DNA from: Egaibacter sp046050465
Lineage (GTDB): Bacteria; Pseudomonadota; Gammaproteobacteria; Burkholderiales; Burkholderiaceae_C
Direction: 5' to 3'
NCBI GenBank assembly: GCA_046050465.1
Contig: JBJOPS010000024.1
Coordinates: 1 to 58,926 of the forward strand
Length of the DNA: 58,926 bases
Shown: positions 42,363-51,566 of the stretch, one piece after another
How positions within the stretch are numbered: position 1 is the first letter of the stretch
Layout of the letters: every line of letters begins with the position of its first letter
Made by a program: the position numbers and the translations under genes
Notes under the pieces: model-generated
Seen by the model: only the letters and a program-made list of their open reading frames with translations
What the model was told of the DNA's origin: nothing
Database searches by the model: none

Positions 42363-43628
42363 ATGGGCAAGACCCTAGCCGAAATAGCTCATCAGCTGAG
42401 TACGCCTAAAACAGTTCAAAAAACAGTACCAGAAAAAACGAAGGTAGTAGAAGAGGTCAAACCTGTTCCAAAGGTTCAGCTCATCTATGCCTTTAATGGT
42501 ACGGGGAAGACCCGCCTATCGCGGGAGTTCAAGAAGCTCATTGCACCCAAAGCCGATGGCGACGGAGAGGTCGATAAAGCCGAGTTGTCGCGTAACAAGA
42601 TCCTGTACTACAACGCCTTCACTGAAGACTTGTTTTATTGGGATAACGATCTGGAAGAAGACGCTGAGCCTAAACTGAGGATTCAGCCCAATACCTTCAC
42701 GGATTGGGTGCTGAAGGATCAAGGTCAGGATATGAACGTCATCACGACCTTTCAGCGTTATACCAACGACAAGCTGACGCCACACTTCAATACTGAGCGC
42801 ACAGAAAAAGGCGAAGGCGACAAACAGATCACGATCAAGGCCTTCTCGGAAGTTACCTTCACGATGGAGCGTGGCCATGTGACGCACTCGGGAAATATGA
42901 AAATTTCCAAGGGTGAAGAAAGCAACTTTATCTGGAGCATTTTTTACGCGCTGCTTGAGCAAGTGATTGGCGTTCTTAACGTTGCCGAGCCTGGCGATCG
43001 CGAAACCGACCAATTCAATCAGCTCGAATATGTGTTTATTGATGATCCGGTTAGCTCTCTGGATGACAACCACCTGATTCAATTGGCCGTGGACTTGGCG
43101 CAGTTGGTCAAATCGAACGAATCTACTGTTAAGTTCATCATCACGACGCATAACCCACTTTTCTTCAACGTGCTTTGCAACGAGTTCGGTAGCGATGAAA
43201 AAACCGAGCGTTACAACTGGAAGTCAAAATGGTTCAGCAAGTCACGTTTGGAAAATAATGAGGATGGCAGCCTAAATCTAGTGGAGCAGCCAAACGATTC
43301 TCCGTTTGCATATCACCTGCATCTGATATCGCAACTTGAAGAGGTGATAAAAAGCGGGCAGATTGAAAAATATCATTTCAACCTGCTCCGGAATATCCTC
43401 GAAAAGACGGCAACATTTCTTGGTTATAAAAGATGGGAGCATCTTTTGCCGGAAGCAGATGATGGCTTACCCAATCCGTATGCAAAGCGAATTGTGAACT
43501 TCTCAAGTCACTCGAAGCACGCTGCCGAAGAAGCAGCAGCGCTGAAACCAGAAGAGAAGCAGGTTCTGGAGAAGTTGGTGAAGCACGTTATCGAGCGCCA
43601 TCGCTTTTGGCAGCAGCAGGGGGGCTGA
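42363..43628 (+). CDS. prrC: Anticodon nuclease PrrC
   Basis: A latent tRNA-Lys anticodon nuclease that is silenced by its partner restriction enzyme and released when a phage inhibits that enzyme. The 421-residue protein has the ABC-ATPase parts: Walker A NGTGKT (45-50), signature ISKGEESNF (181-189) and Walker B YVFIDDPVSSLDD (223-235). The C-terminal nuclease domain keeps the triad known for E. coli PrrC: Arg343 and Glu347 in LLRNILEKT, and His383 in NFSSHS. It lies 1 base after hsdS within the type IC operon, as in EcoprrI. N-terminal MGKTLAEIAHQLSTP is also typical. Confidence 0.94.
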   Translation: MGKTLAEIAHQLSTPKTVQKTVPEKTKVVEEVKPVPKVQLIYAFNGTGKTRLSREFKKLIAPKADGDGEVDKAELSRNKILYYNAFTEDLFYWDNDLEEDAEPKLRIQPNTFTDWVLKDQGQDMNVITTFQRYTNDKLTPHFNTERTEKGEGDKQITIKAFSEVTFTMERGHVTHSGNMKISKGEESNFIWSIFYALLEQVIGVLNVAEPGDRETDQFNQLEYVFIDDPVSSLDDNHLIQLAVDLAQLVKSNESTVKFIITTHNPLFFNVLCNEFGSDEKTERYNWKSKWFSKSRLENNEDGSLNLVEQPNDSPFAYHLHLISQLEEVIKSGQIEKYHFNLLRNILEKTATFLGYKRWEHLLPEADDGLPNPYAKRIVNFSSHSKHAAEEAAALKPEEKQVLEKLVKHVIERHRFWQQQGG

Positions 43629-43632
43629 AGGT

Positions 43633-44670
43633 ATGAGCAAAAACCAACTAAGCCTTAAGGAGCAAACCACCGAGTTCCTGCTCTACACCGCACCCAATGG
43701 CACCATCAAGGTGGAGGTTTTGCTCAGCAATGAGAGCATCTGGCTGACGCAGAAGCGCATGGCCGAACTGTTTGGCGTGGGCGTTCCGGCCATTTCCAAG
43801 CATCTGAAAAATATCTTTGACAGCGGCGAGCTGGTGGAAGAAGTGGTTATTTCCATTTTGGAAACAACCACTGAACACGGCGCGGTGGCCGGCTTGACAC
43901 AAACGCAACAAGTCAAGTATTACAACCTGGATGCCGTGATCTCGGTTGGCTACCGAGTGAACTCGGCGCAAGCGACCCAGTTCCGCATCTGGGCAACGGC
44001 TTTAATCAAGGAATACATCATCAAGGGCTATGCCATGGATGATGAGCGGCTGAAAAATGGCCGTTACTTTGGCAAAGATTATTTTCGCGAACTGCTGGAG
44101 CGGGTGCGCTCCATTCGCGCCAGCGAGCGGCGAATTTATCAACAGATCACTGATGTTTTTGCGGAATGCAGCATCGACTACGATTCCAAGTCGGAAACCA
44201 CACGCCTGTTTTACGCGCATGTGCAAGACAAGTTTCACTTTGCCATTACCGGCCACACGGCTGCCGAAATCATTGCGCTAAAGGTTGATTCCGGTAAACC
44301 CTTGATGGGCATGAGCACCTACAAAAATGCACCGGATGGCCGGGTGTTGAAGTCGGATGCTGCCGTCGCAAAGAATTATTTGAGCGAGGCGGACATCAAG
44401 AAACTGGAGCGAGCCGTTTCTGCATTTTTTGACTATATCGAAGGCATTATCGAGCGGCGAAACACCTTCACGATGGAGAGCTTTTCGAACAGCGTGAACA
44501 AATTCCTGGCTTTTAACGAGTACCGAATTCTGGAAGGCTACGGCACAGTATCTCGCCAACAGGCAGAACAAAAAGCCTTTGCCGAATATGAAAAATTCAA
44601 CAAACAGCAACGCATTGAGTCCGATTTTGACCGGCAAGTGAAGAAGCTGCTGCAAAACAAGGGGCAGTGA
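43633..44670 (+). CDS. rhuM: RhuM-family protein
   Basis: A 345-residue protein of the RhuM (virulence RhuM/Fic-adjacent) family named for Salmonella SPI-3: IWLTQKRMAELFGVGVPAIS near residue 35, TQQVKYYNLDAVISVGYRVNS near 100, and KEYIIKGYAMDDERLKNG near 135. The N-terminal half looks like a phage-antirepressor-type DNA-binding region; biochemical function unknown. It starts 4 bases after prrC (GAAGGT upstream) and ends directly against hsdR, so it is an integral operon member. RhuM genes often occur inside type I loci. Confidence 0.88.
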   Translation: MSKNQLSLKEQTTEFLLYTAPNGTIKVEVLLSNESIWLTQKRMAELFGVGVPAISKHLKNIFDSGELVEEVVISILETTTEHGAVAGLTQTQQVKYYNLDAVISVGYRVNSAQATQFRIWATALIKEYIIKGYAMDDERLKNGRYFGKDYFRELLERVRSIRASERRIYQQITDVFAECSIDYDSKSETTRLFYAHVQDKFHFAITGHTAAEIIALKVDSGKPLMGMSTYKNAPDGRVLKSDAAVAKNYLSEADIKKLERAVSAFFDYIEGIIERRNTFTMESFSNSVNKFLAFNEYRILEGYGTVSRQQAEQKAFAEYEKFNKQQRIESDFDRQVKKLLQNKGQ

Positions 44671-47600
44671 ATGAGTGACTACAAAACCATTGCCGAATCG
44701 AAGAACTTTATCGTTCTGGACAAGTACACCAAGGACTGGCAGGTCAATGAGAGCTACCAGAGCGAAGGCGATCTGGAGCGTGAGTTCATCCTGGATCTGG
44801 TGCACCAGGGCTATGAGGCCCCGCAAGGCCTGAACACGCCCGAAGCCCTGTTGGCCAATGTGCGCGTCGCTTTGCAGGCGCTCAACAGCGTGGAGTTTTC
44901 AGACGCCGAGTGGCAGCGCTTTGTGGAGACTTGGCTGGACAAGCCCAGCGACGGCATTGTCGAGAAGACCCGCAAGGTTCACGACGATTTCATTCACGAC
45001 TTTGTGTTTGACGATGGGCGCATCCAGAACATCTATTTGCTGGACAAAAAGAACATTGCCCGCAATAAAGTGCAAGTCATCAAGCAGTTTGAGCAGACTG
45101 GCACGCACGCCAATCGCTATGACGTGACCATCTTGGTGAATGGCCTGCCGCTGGTACAGGTGGAATTGAAGAAGCGCGGTGTGGCCATTCGCGAGGCGTT
45201 CAACCAGGTGCACCGCTACAGCAAGGAAAGTTTCAACAGCACGCACTCCCTGTTCAAGTACCTGCAGTTGTTTGTGATCTCCAACGGCACCGACAGCCGC
45301 TACTTCGCCAACACCACCCAGCGCAACAAGAACAGCTTCGACTTCACCATGAACTGGGCGAAGGCGGACAACAGCCTGATCAAGGATCTGAAGGACTTCA
45401 CCGCCACCTTCTTCCAGAAAGACACGCTGCTGAAGGTGCTGCTGCGCTATTCGGTGTTCGACACCAGCAACACGCTGCTGGTGATGCGCCCGTACCAGAT
45501 CGCCGCGACCGAGCGCATTCTGTGGAAGATCAACAGCGCCTGGCAGGCCAAGGACTGGAACACGCTGGAGGGCGGGGGGTACATCTGGCACACGACTGGC
45601 TCGGGCAAGACGCTGACCAGCTTCAAGGCGGCGCGGCTGGCTACGGAGTTGAGCTTCATTAACAAGGTGTTCTTTGTGGTGGATCGCAAGGATCTGGACT
45701 ACCAGACCATGAAGGAATACCAGCGCTTTTCACCAGACAGCGTGAACGGCTCGGACAGCACGGCAGGCCTCAAACGCAACCTGGAGAAGGACGACAACAA
45801 AATCGTCGTCACCACCATCCAGAAACTCAACAACTTGATGAAGAGCGAGGGTGATCTGCCCATCTACGGCAAGCAGGTGGTCTTCATTTTTGACGAGTGC
45901 CACCGCAGCCAGTTTGGTGAAGCCCAGAAGAACCTGAAGAAGAAGTTCAAGCGGTTCTATCAGTTCGGATTCACAGGCACGCCGATCTTTCCGCAGAACG
46001 CACTGGGCGCAAACACGACCGCCAGCGTGTTTGGCCGCGAGTTGCATTCGTATGTCATCACCGATGCCATACGCGACGAGAAGGTGCTGAAATTCAAGGT
46101 GGACTACAACGATGTGCGTCCGCAGTTCAAGGCCATCGAAAGCGAGCAGGACGAAAAAAAGCTCAGCGCCGCAGAGAACAAGCAGGCCCTGTTGCACCCC
46201 GACCGCATCCGCGAAATCACCCAGTACATCTTGAACAACTTCCGGCAAAAGACCCACCGCCTGCAAGCGGGTAACAAGGGTTTCAACGCCATGTTCGCGG
46301 TCAGCAGCGTGGATGCCGCCAAGCTGTACTACGAAGCGTTCAGGGACTTGCAGAAGGGCAACGACAAGCCGCTGAAGGTGGCCACCATCTTCTCGTTTGC
46401 CGCCAACGAAGAGCAGGAGGCCGTGGGGGACATTCAGGACGAGAGCTTTGATGTGTCAGCCATGAACAGCAGCGCCAAAGAGTTCCTGAGCGCTGCCATC
46501 GCAGACTACAACACACTGTTCAAAGCCAATTTCAGCGTGGACAGCAACGGCTTTCAGAACTACTACCGCGATCTGGCCAAGCAGGTCAAAGCCAAAGAAA
46601 TCGACCTGCTGATCGTGGTAGGCATGTTCCTGACGGGGTTTGACGCTCCCACGCTGAACACTTTGTTCGTGGACAAGAACCTGCGCTACCACGGCTTGCT
46701 GCAAGCCTTTTCACGCACGAACCGCATCTTTGATGCCACCAAGACCTTCGGCAACATCGTCACCTTCCGCGACCTGGAACAGGCAACCGTCGATGCCATC
46801 ACTTTGTTCGGGGACAAGAACACCAAAAACGTGGTGCTGGAGAAAAGCTACAAGGAATACATGGACGGCTTCACCGACCTGGTGACCGGTGAAGCGCGGC
46901 GAGGCTTTGTGGACGTGGTGAAAGAACTGGAGAAGCGCTTTCCTGACCCTGCCGCCATTGAAAAGGAGGCCGACAAGAAGACCTTCGCCAAGCTGTTTGG
47001 CGAGTACCTGCGCGTGGAGAACGTGCTACAGAACTACGACGAGTTTGCGAGTCTGAAGGCTTTGCAGAGCGTCAACTTGAACGACCCAGCGGCAGTTGAA
47101 GCATTCAAGGCCAAGCACTATCTGGATGACAGCGCATTGGCCGCACTGCAACAGATCCACATACCTTCTGAGCGGAAGATTCAAGACTACCGCTCAACCT
47201 ACAACGACGTTCGCGACTGGCTGCGGCGTGAGCGGTCTTCCGCCGAAAAGGAGAAGTCCGCCATCGACTGGGACGATGTGGTCTTCGAGGTCGATCTGCT
47301 GAAGTCGCAAGAAATCAACCTGGACTACATCCTGGAGCTGATCTTCGAGAACAACCGGAAGGTCAAGGACAAAGCCGCACTGGTGGAAGACGTGCGCCGG
47401 GTGATTCGTGCCAGCCTGGGCAACCGGGCCAAAGAGAGCTTGCTGGTCGACTTCATCAACCAGACTGACTTGGACCAATTGGGTGACAAAGCCAGCGTGA
47501 TTGATGCCTTCTTCACCTTTGCACAAGCAGAGCAGCAGCGTGAGGCGCAAGAGTTGATCAGCGCCGAGAACCTGAATGCCGAGGCAGCACGACGCTATAT

Positions 47601-47769
47601 CAGCACCTCGCTTAAACGGGAATTTGCCAGTGACAGCGGCACTGAGCTGAATGCCGTTCTGCCCAAGATGAGCCCGCTGAATCCGCAATACCTGTCCAAA
47701 AAGCAGAACGTGTTCCAGAAAATCGCTGCTTTTGTGGAGAAGTTTAAAGGCGTGGGCGGGCAGGTCTGA
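44671..47769 (+). CDS. hsdR: Type I restriction endonuclease subunit HsdR
   Basis: Translocates and cuts unmethylated DNA. The 1032-residue protein has the PD-(D/E)xK nuclease with Asp151, Glu165 and Lys167 (YDVTILVN, VQVELKK), numbering that coincides with EcoR124I as I recall it. The SF2 motor follows: Walker A HTTGSGKT (307-314), DECH (408-411) and GFTGTPIF. The C-terminal helical domain that docks on the methylase ends AFVEKFKGVGGQV. Its ATG directly follows the rhuM stop. The last 60 codons include the stretch whose relic is found next to gluQ. Confidence 0.97.
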   Translation: MSDYKTIAESKNFIVLDKYTKDWQVNESYQSEGDLEREFILDLVHQGYEAPQGLNTPEALLANVRVALQALNSVEFSDAEWQRFVETWLDKPSDGIVEKTRKVHDDFIHDFVFDDGRIQNIYLLDKKNIARNKVQVIKQFEQTGTHANRYDVTILVNGLPLVQVELKKRGVAIREAFNQVHRYSKESFNSTHSLFKYLQLFVISNGTDSRYFANTTQRNKNSFDFTMNWAKADNSLIKDLKDFTATFFQKDTLLKVLLRYSVFDTSNTLLVMRPYQIAATERILWKINSAWQAKDWNTLEGGGYIWHTTGSGKTLTSFKAARLATELSFINKVFFVVDRKDLDYQTMKEYQRFSPDSVNGSDSTAGLKRNLEKDDNKIVVTTIQKLNNLMKSEGDLPIYGKQVVFIFDECHRSQFGEAQKNLKKKFKRFYQFGFTGTPIFPQNALGANTTASVFGRELHSYVITDAIRDEKVLKFKVDYNDVRPQFKAIESEQDEKKLSAAENKQALLHPDRIREITQYILNNFRQKTHRLQAGNKGFNAMFAVSSVDAAKLYYEAFRDLQKGNDKPLKVATIFSFAANEEQEAVGDIQDESFDVSAMNSSAKEFLSAAIADYNTLFKANFSVDSNGFQNYYRDLAKQVKAKEIDLLIVVGMFLTGFDAPTLNTLFVDKNLRYHGLLQAFSRTNRIFDATKTFGNIVTFRDLEQATVDAITLFGDKNTKNVVLEKSYKEYMDGFTDLVTGEARRGFVDVVKELEKRFPDPAAIEKEADKKTFAKLFGEYLRVENVLQNYDEFASLKALQSVNLNDPAAVEAFKAKHYLDDSALAALQQIHIPSERKIQDYRSTYNDVRDWLRRERSSAEKEKSAIDWDDVVFEVDLLKSQEINLDYILELIFENNRKVKDKAALVEDVRRVIRASLGNRAKESLLVDFINQTDLDQLGDKASVIDAFFTFAQAEQQREAQELISAENLNAEAARRYISTSLKREFASDSGTELNAVLPKMSPLNPQYLSKKQNVFQKIAAFVEKFKGVGGQV

Positions 47770-47780
47770 TTGGACTCTGA

Positions 47781-49136
47781 ATGCCACCTAACGCCAAGGG
47801 TTCTGGGGAGCGTTGGCAAGGCTCGGCCGATGTCATGCAAGTAAACGGCAATACGGTGTTCAATCCAGATGCACTGGGCGCATTGCGAGCCGAAAACGCC
47901 CGCCTGATTGTGCTCCTTGAGTCCCACGGCATTGAATGGCGCACGCCACAGCCGTCGCCCATTGGAGTTCATGCCCCGGGGCAATCCCAATTTTCCACCG
48001 CTGAAAAGGTTGCACTGTTCCGCCGCCTGTTTCGCGGCCGCACTGATGTCTACCCTGTCCGATGGGAAGGAAAGACCTCTGGCAAGGCGGGCTACGCCCC
48101 GGCCTGCGCCAATGAGTGGCGCGCTGGCGTCTGCGAGAAACCCCGCATCAAGTGCGGCGATTGCAGCAACCGATTGCTGATCCCGTTGTCCGATGCAGTG
48201 ATCTATGACCACCTGGCAGGTAAGCACACGGTCGGCGTCTACCCATTGCTGGAAGATGACACCTGCTATTTCCTGGCTGCCGATTTTGACGAAGCCGACT
48301 GGTGTGACGATGCACGGGCTTTCATGCAGTCCTGCCATGAACTCGGTATTCCGGCGGCGCTGGAAATTTCCCGATCCGGAAAAGGAGCACACGCATGGGT
48401 GTTCTTCACCAGCCGCGTATCTGCCCGTGATGCCCGGCGTCTGGGCACTGCCATCATCAGCCATACCTGCTCACGCACCCGGCAACTCAAGCTGGAATCC
48501 TACGACCGACTGTTCCCGAACCAAGACACGATGCCGAAGGGCGGCTTCGGGAATCTGATCGCCTTGCCATTACAGAAGTGGCCACGCGAAAGCGGCTGCA
48601 GTGTATTTGTTGATACCGAAATGCAACCGTACTCAGATCAGTGGGGGTTCCTGGCGTCTATCCAACCCATGGCAGCGCACGATATCGAGCCGACCATTTT
48701 GCGAGCCATGGGTGGCGCCCATCCTTTGGACGTCATCTTCATCGACGATGAAGATTTGGCGACTCCATGGAAACGAAACAGCAAGATCGACAAGTTGACT
48801 TGCCCCTTGCCCCAGTCATTGACTGTGACTCTGGCCAACTTAATTTACTTTGAGAAGTCCCAACTGCCACAAGCGCTGGCAAACCGCCTAATCCGTTTGG
48901 CAGCATTTCAGAATCCCGAGTTCTACAAGGCCCAGGCCATGCGCATGTCGGTGTGGGACACGCCGCGCGTGATCGGCAATGCCGAAAACTACCCACAACA
49001 CATAGCTTTGCCGCGTGGCTGCCTCGATGCCGCACAGGAGCTATTGCGGCAAAACAGTATTACGTGCGTCCTGCACGATGAACGCTTCAGCGGTGAGCCT
49101 ATCGACGTATCCTTCGTCGGCACATTGCGGGCATGA
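47781..49136 (+). CDS. TOTE-type archaeo-eukaryotic primase domain protein (5' part of a split gene)
   Basis: The 451-residue frame holds a primase-like (AEP) domain of the kind found in TOTE conflict systems: FSTAEKVALFRRLFRGRTDV near residue 73, a metal-binding Cys cluster (ACANEW, CEKPRIKCGDC), the catalytic LAADFDEADW near 170, SGKGAHAWVFF with the conserved His near 201, and GFGNLIALPLQ. The residues before the stop (DVSFVGTLRA) normally lead straight into the helicase encoded just downstream in another frame. A one-base difference in the GGG run at 49129-49131 explains the split. It starts 11 bases after hsdR. Confidence 0.8.
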   Translation: MPPNAKGSGERWQGSADVMQVNGNTVFNPDALGALRAENARLIVLLESHGIEWRTPQPSPIGVHAPGQSQFSTAEKVALFRRLFRGRTDVYPVRWEGKTSGKAGYAPACANEWRAGVCEKPRIKCGDCSNRLLIPLSDAVIYDHLAGKHTVGVYPLLEDDTCYFLAADFDEADWCDDARAFMQSCHELGIPAALEISRSGKGAHAWVFFTSRVSARDARRLGTAIISHTCSRTRQLKLESYDRLFPNQDTMPKGGFGNLIALPLQKWPRESGCSVFVDTEMQPYSDQWGFLASIQPMAAHDIEPTILRAMGGAHPLDVIFIDDEDLATPWKRNSKIDKLTCPLPQSLTVTLANLIYFEKSQLPQALANRLIRLAAFQNPEFYKAQAMRMSVWDTPRVIGNAENYPQHIALPRGCLDAAQELLRQNSITCVLHDERFSGEPIDVSFVGTLRA

Positions 49137-50235
49137 CCAAGAGGTTGCCGTCGCCGCAATGCTGCTTCATGACAATGGCGTGCTGTGTGCTCCGACGGCC
49201 TTTGGTAAAACAGTGACCGCAGCAGCAATGATCGCGCGACGCGGTGTAAACACCTTGGTTCTGGTTCACCGGACCGAATTACTCAAGCAATGGCAGGAAC
49301 GCCTACAGGCATTTCTGGGTGTTGGCAAAGGCGTGGTGGGCACCATTGGCGGCGGCAAAGCCAAACTCACTGGCAAGATCGACATCGCCGTGATGCAATC
49401 CGTTTCCCGACAGGGTGAGGTGAATTCAATGGTGGAAAACTACGGTCAGGTGATCGTGGACGAGTGCCACCACGTTGGTGCTGTGTCGTTCGACGCAATA
49501 CTGAAACGGTCCAAGGCCAAGTATGTGTTGGGCTTGACGGCGACACCGATTCGTCGCGATGGTCAGCAACCCATTATCTTCATGCAATGCGGGCCGATCC
49601 GGTACACGGCAGCCAAGCCTGCAGGTGCGCCTCACGATTTGGAAGTTCTGCCGCGTTCATGCTTCGCCCCAATCGACCTACCAACCGAAGCGGGCATCCA
49701 AGACGTTTTCAAGCATCTCGCCAACGACCAAGCCAGAACGGAAGCGGTCGCCACCGAGGTACGTGATGCCGTCAGACAAGGACGCAAGGTGCTGGTCCTG
49801 ACCGAACGCACAGAACATCTTGATGCGATCAAAGTGGCACTTGATGGATTGGAGCCGGTACCTTTTGTTTTGCACGGTCGAATGTCCAGGAAGCAGCGCG
49901 GGGCGCTGGTTTCTGACCTGGATGCACTGCCGTCCGATGCGCCGCGCGTCCTGCTTTCGACTGGCAAACTCGTTGGCGAGGGCTTCGACCACCCGCCACT
50001 CGACACATTGGTGCTGGCCATGCCAGTGTCCTGGAAGGGGACGTTGCAACAATACGCTGGGCGTCTGCACCGGGAGCATGCCAGCAAGACCGATGTACGG
50101 ATCATTGATTTTGTGGACGCCGGGCATCCGGCACTCCTTCGCATGTGGGAGAAACGGCAAAAAGGTTATCGAGCTATGGGCTATCGAATAGCCAAAGAGT
50201 CTGCCGATACCAATATGGATGGTGACATATGGTGA
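49132..50235 (+). CDS. DEAD/DEAH (SF2) helicase, 3' part of the split TOTE gene
   Basis: A 367-residue SF2 helicase. Motif Q/I region HDQEVAVAAM and APTAFGKTVTAAAMI (Walker A), LVLVHRTELLKQW (Ia), DECHHVGA (II), GLTATPIRRDG (III), then the second RecA domain with STGKLVGEGFDHPPLDTLV and QYAGRLHRE (VI). All motifs look intact. The frame has no clear independent ribosome binding site; the first in-frame ATG after the junction is at 49159. The fused ancestor would be about 815 residues. Loss of function, a programmed shift or a sequence error are all possible. Confidence 0.8.
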   Translation, partial: HDQEVAVAAMLLHDNGVLCAPTAFGKTVTAAAMIARRGVNTLVLVHRTELLKQWQERLQAFLGVGKGVVGTIGGGKAKLTGKIDIAVMQSVSRQGEVNSMVENYGQVIVDECHHVGAVSFDAILKRSKAKYVLGLTATPIRRDGQQPIIFMQCGPIRYTAAKPAGAPHDLEVLPRSCFAPIDLPTEAGIQDVFKHLANDQARTEAVATEVRDAVRQGRKVLVLTERTEHLDAIKVALDGLEPVPFVLHGRMSRKQRGALVSDLDALPSDAPRVLLSTGKLVGEGFDHPPLDTLVLAMPVSWKGTLQQYAGRLHREHASKTDVRIIDFVDAGHPALLRMWEKRQKGYRAMGYRIAKESADTNMDGDIW

Positions 50236-51566
50236 CTCGTGAAGAACTTTATGCGATGGTCTGGTCCCAACCCATGGTCAAAATTGCCGAGCAGTTTGAT
50301 GTTTCGGGAAGTTACCTGGCCAGAGTGTGCACGGCACTTCGGGTGCCGCGCCCTGAGAGGGGATACTGGGCCAAGTTAGCGGTCGGGAAAGCACCTGAGC
50401 GACCAACACTGCCGGAGGAGCAACCCGGAGATCAAGTTCGGTGGTCGAAGGATGGTGACTTCCGTTTTGCGCAGGCACCTCGCCAAGCAGTACCGTCCAA
50501 GCTTAGGGCCAAGAAGCCACTGCAGCCTATTACTGGCATTCACGGTCTGGTGCGCGGAGCGAAAGCGCATTTTCAGGCGGGTCGAAAAGTTGAAGAGGGG
50601 CAACATCTCAAACCGCACAAGAAGCTCCTGCTGGACGTTACGGCATCACTGACAGGCCTCGACAAAGCGCTTGCCTTTGCCAACGATCTGTTCAATGCGC
50701 TGGAATCTGCAGGACATCGAGTGGTGCTATCACCCCAGGACGAACCGTTCTATCGCGAATCGATTGATGAGCATGAACAACCGTCCAAACGCCAGCAACA
50801 AAATCACTATGGCTACAACCGTCTGTGGTCACCATACCGCCCCACCGTTGTTTATGTTGGCGCAGTTGCCATAGGACTGGCAGTGATCGAAATGTCGGAA
50901 TCGGTGGAGATGCGGTACGTGAATGGCAAGTACATCCGAGAGTCGGAATACAAGCCGCCCAAAATTTCGCGGCGATATGTTGATCACACTTGGACCACGA
51001 CAAAGGAACTGCCCTGCGGTCGCCTGCGCTTGGTCCTCTATGCGCCATACCGCAGTGTGTCATGGTCGATGCAGTTTCAGGAGACTAAGTCAAAGTCGCT
51101 GACCGAGGATATTGCTGACATTGTCAAGGCAGTCGAGAGCGCCGAACCGGTTATTGTTGAAAGACTGCAGGAGGCGCAGCGGCAGGCTGAAATTTGGCGG
51201 TTGAAAAGGATTGCTGAGGAAAAGCAGCGGCGACATGAAGAAGATCAGCGCCGGATTCAGCAGTCAAAAAAAGACAGCCATGCTCAACTCTTGCAAGTCA
51301 TCCAGTCTTGGTCCGATGTCATGAACCTGGAAAGTTTTTTTGCCGGAGTCCAGAACATGGCGGCAACCCTTCCGGAATCAGAAAGAGATGCTGTGCTTGA
51401 ACGACTCAAGTTGGCTCGCGAATTTGTTGGCACACAGAACCCTCTCGCCTTTTTTGCATCGTGGAAAACACCCACGGAGCGATACAAACCAATGCAGCAG
51501 GTAGAGGCTGTCGAAGGTATGCCAGATGCACAGATGGACGACGATGAAGACGACGATTACAACTGA
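50229..51566 (+). CDS. Unknown protein coupled to the TOTE helicase
   Basis: A 445-residue protein whose start overlaps the helicase stop by seven bases. Residues about 5-50 (REELYAMVWSQPMVKIAEQF, then VSGSYLARVCTALRVPRPERGYWAK) look like a helix-turn-helix DNA-binding module, a segment I recall from uncharacterised island proteins. The middle has mixed alpha/beta sequence, residues about 300-365 are a highly charged probable coiled coil (EAQRQAEIWRLKRIAEEKQR), and the end is strongly acidic (DDDEDDDYN). No catalytic motif is recognised. The position implies a joint role with the primase-helicase. Confidence 0.75.
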   Translation: MVTREELYAMVWSQPMVKIAEQFDVSGSYLARVCTALRVPRPERGYWAKLAVGKAPERPTLPEEQPGDQVRWSKDGDFRFAQAPRQAVPSKLRAKKPLQPITGIHGLVRGAKAHFQAGRKVEEGQHLKPHKKLLLDVTASLTGLDKALAFANDLFNALESAGHRVVLSPQDEPFYRESIDEHEQPSKRQQQNHYGYNRLWSPYRPTVVYVGAVAIGLAVIEMSESVEMRYVNGKYIRESEYKPPKISRRYVDHTWTTTKELPCGRLRLVLYAPYRSVSWSMQFQETKSKSLTEDIADIVKAVESAEPVIVERLQEAQRQAEIWRLKRIAEEKQRRHEEDQRRIQQSKKDSHAQLLQVIQSWSDVMNLESFFAGVQNMAATLPESERDAVLERLKLAREFVGTQNPLAFFASWKTPTERYKPMQQVEAVEGMPDAQMDDDEDDDYN

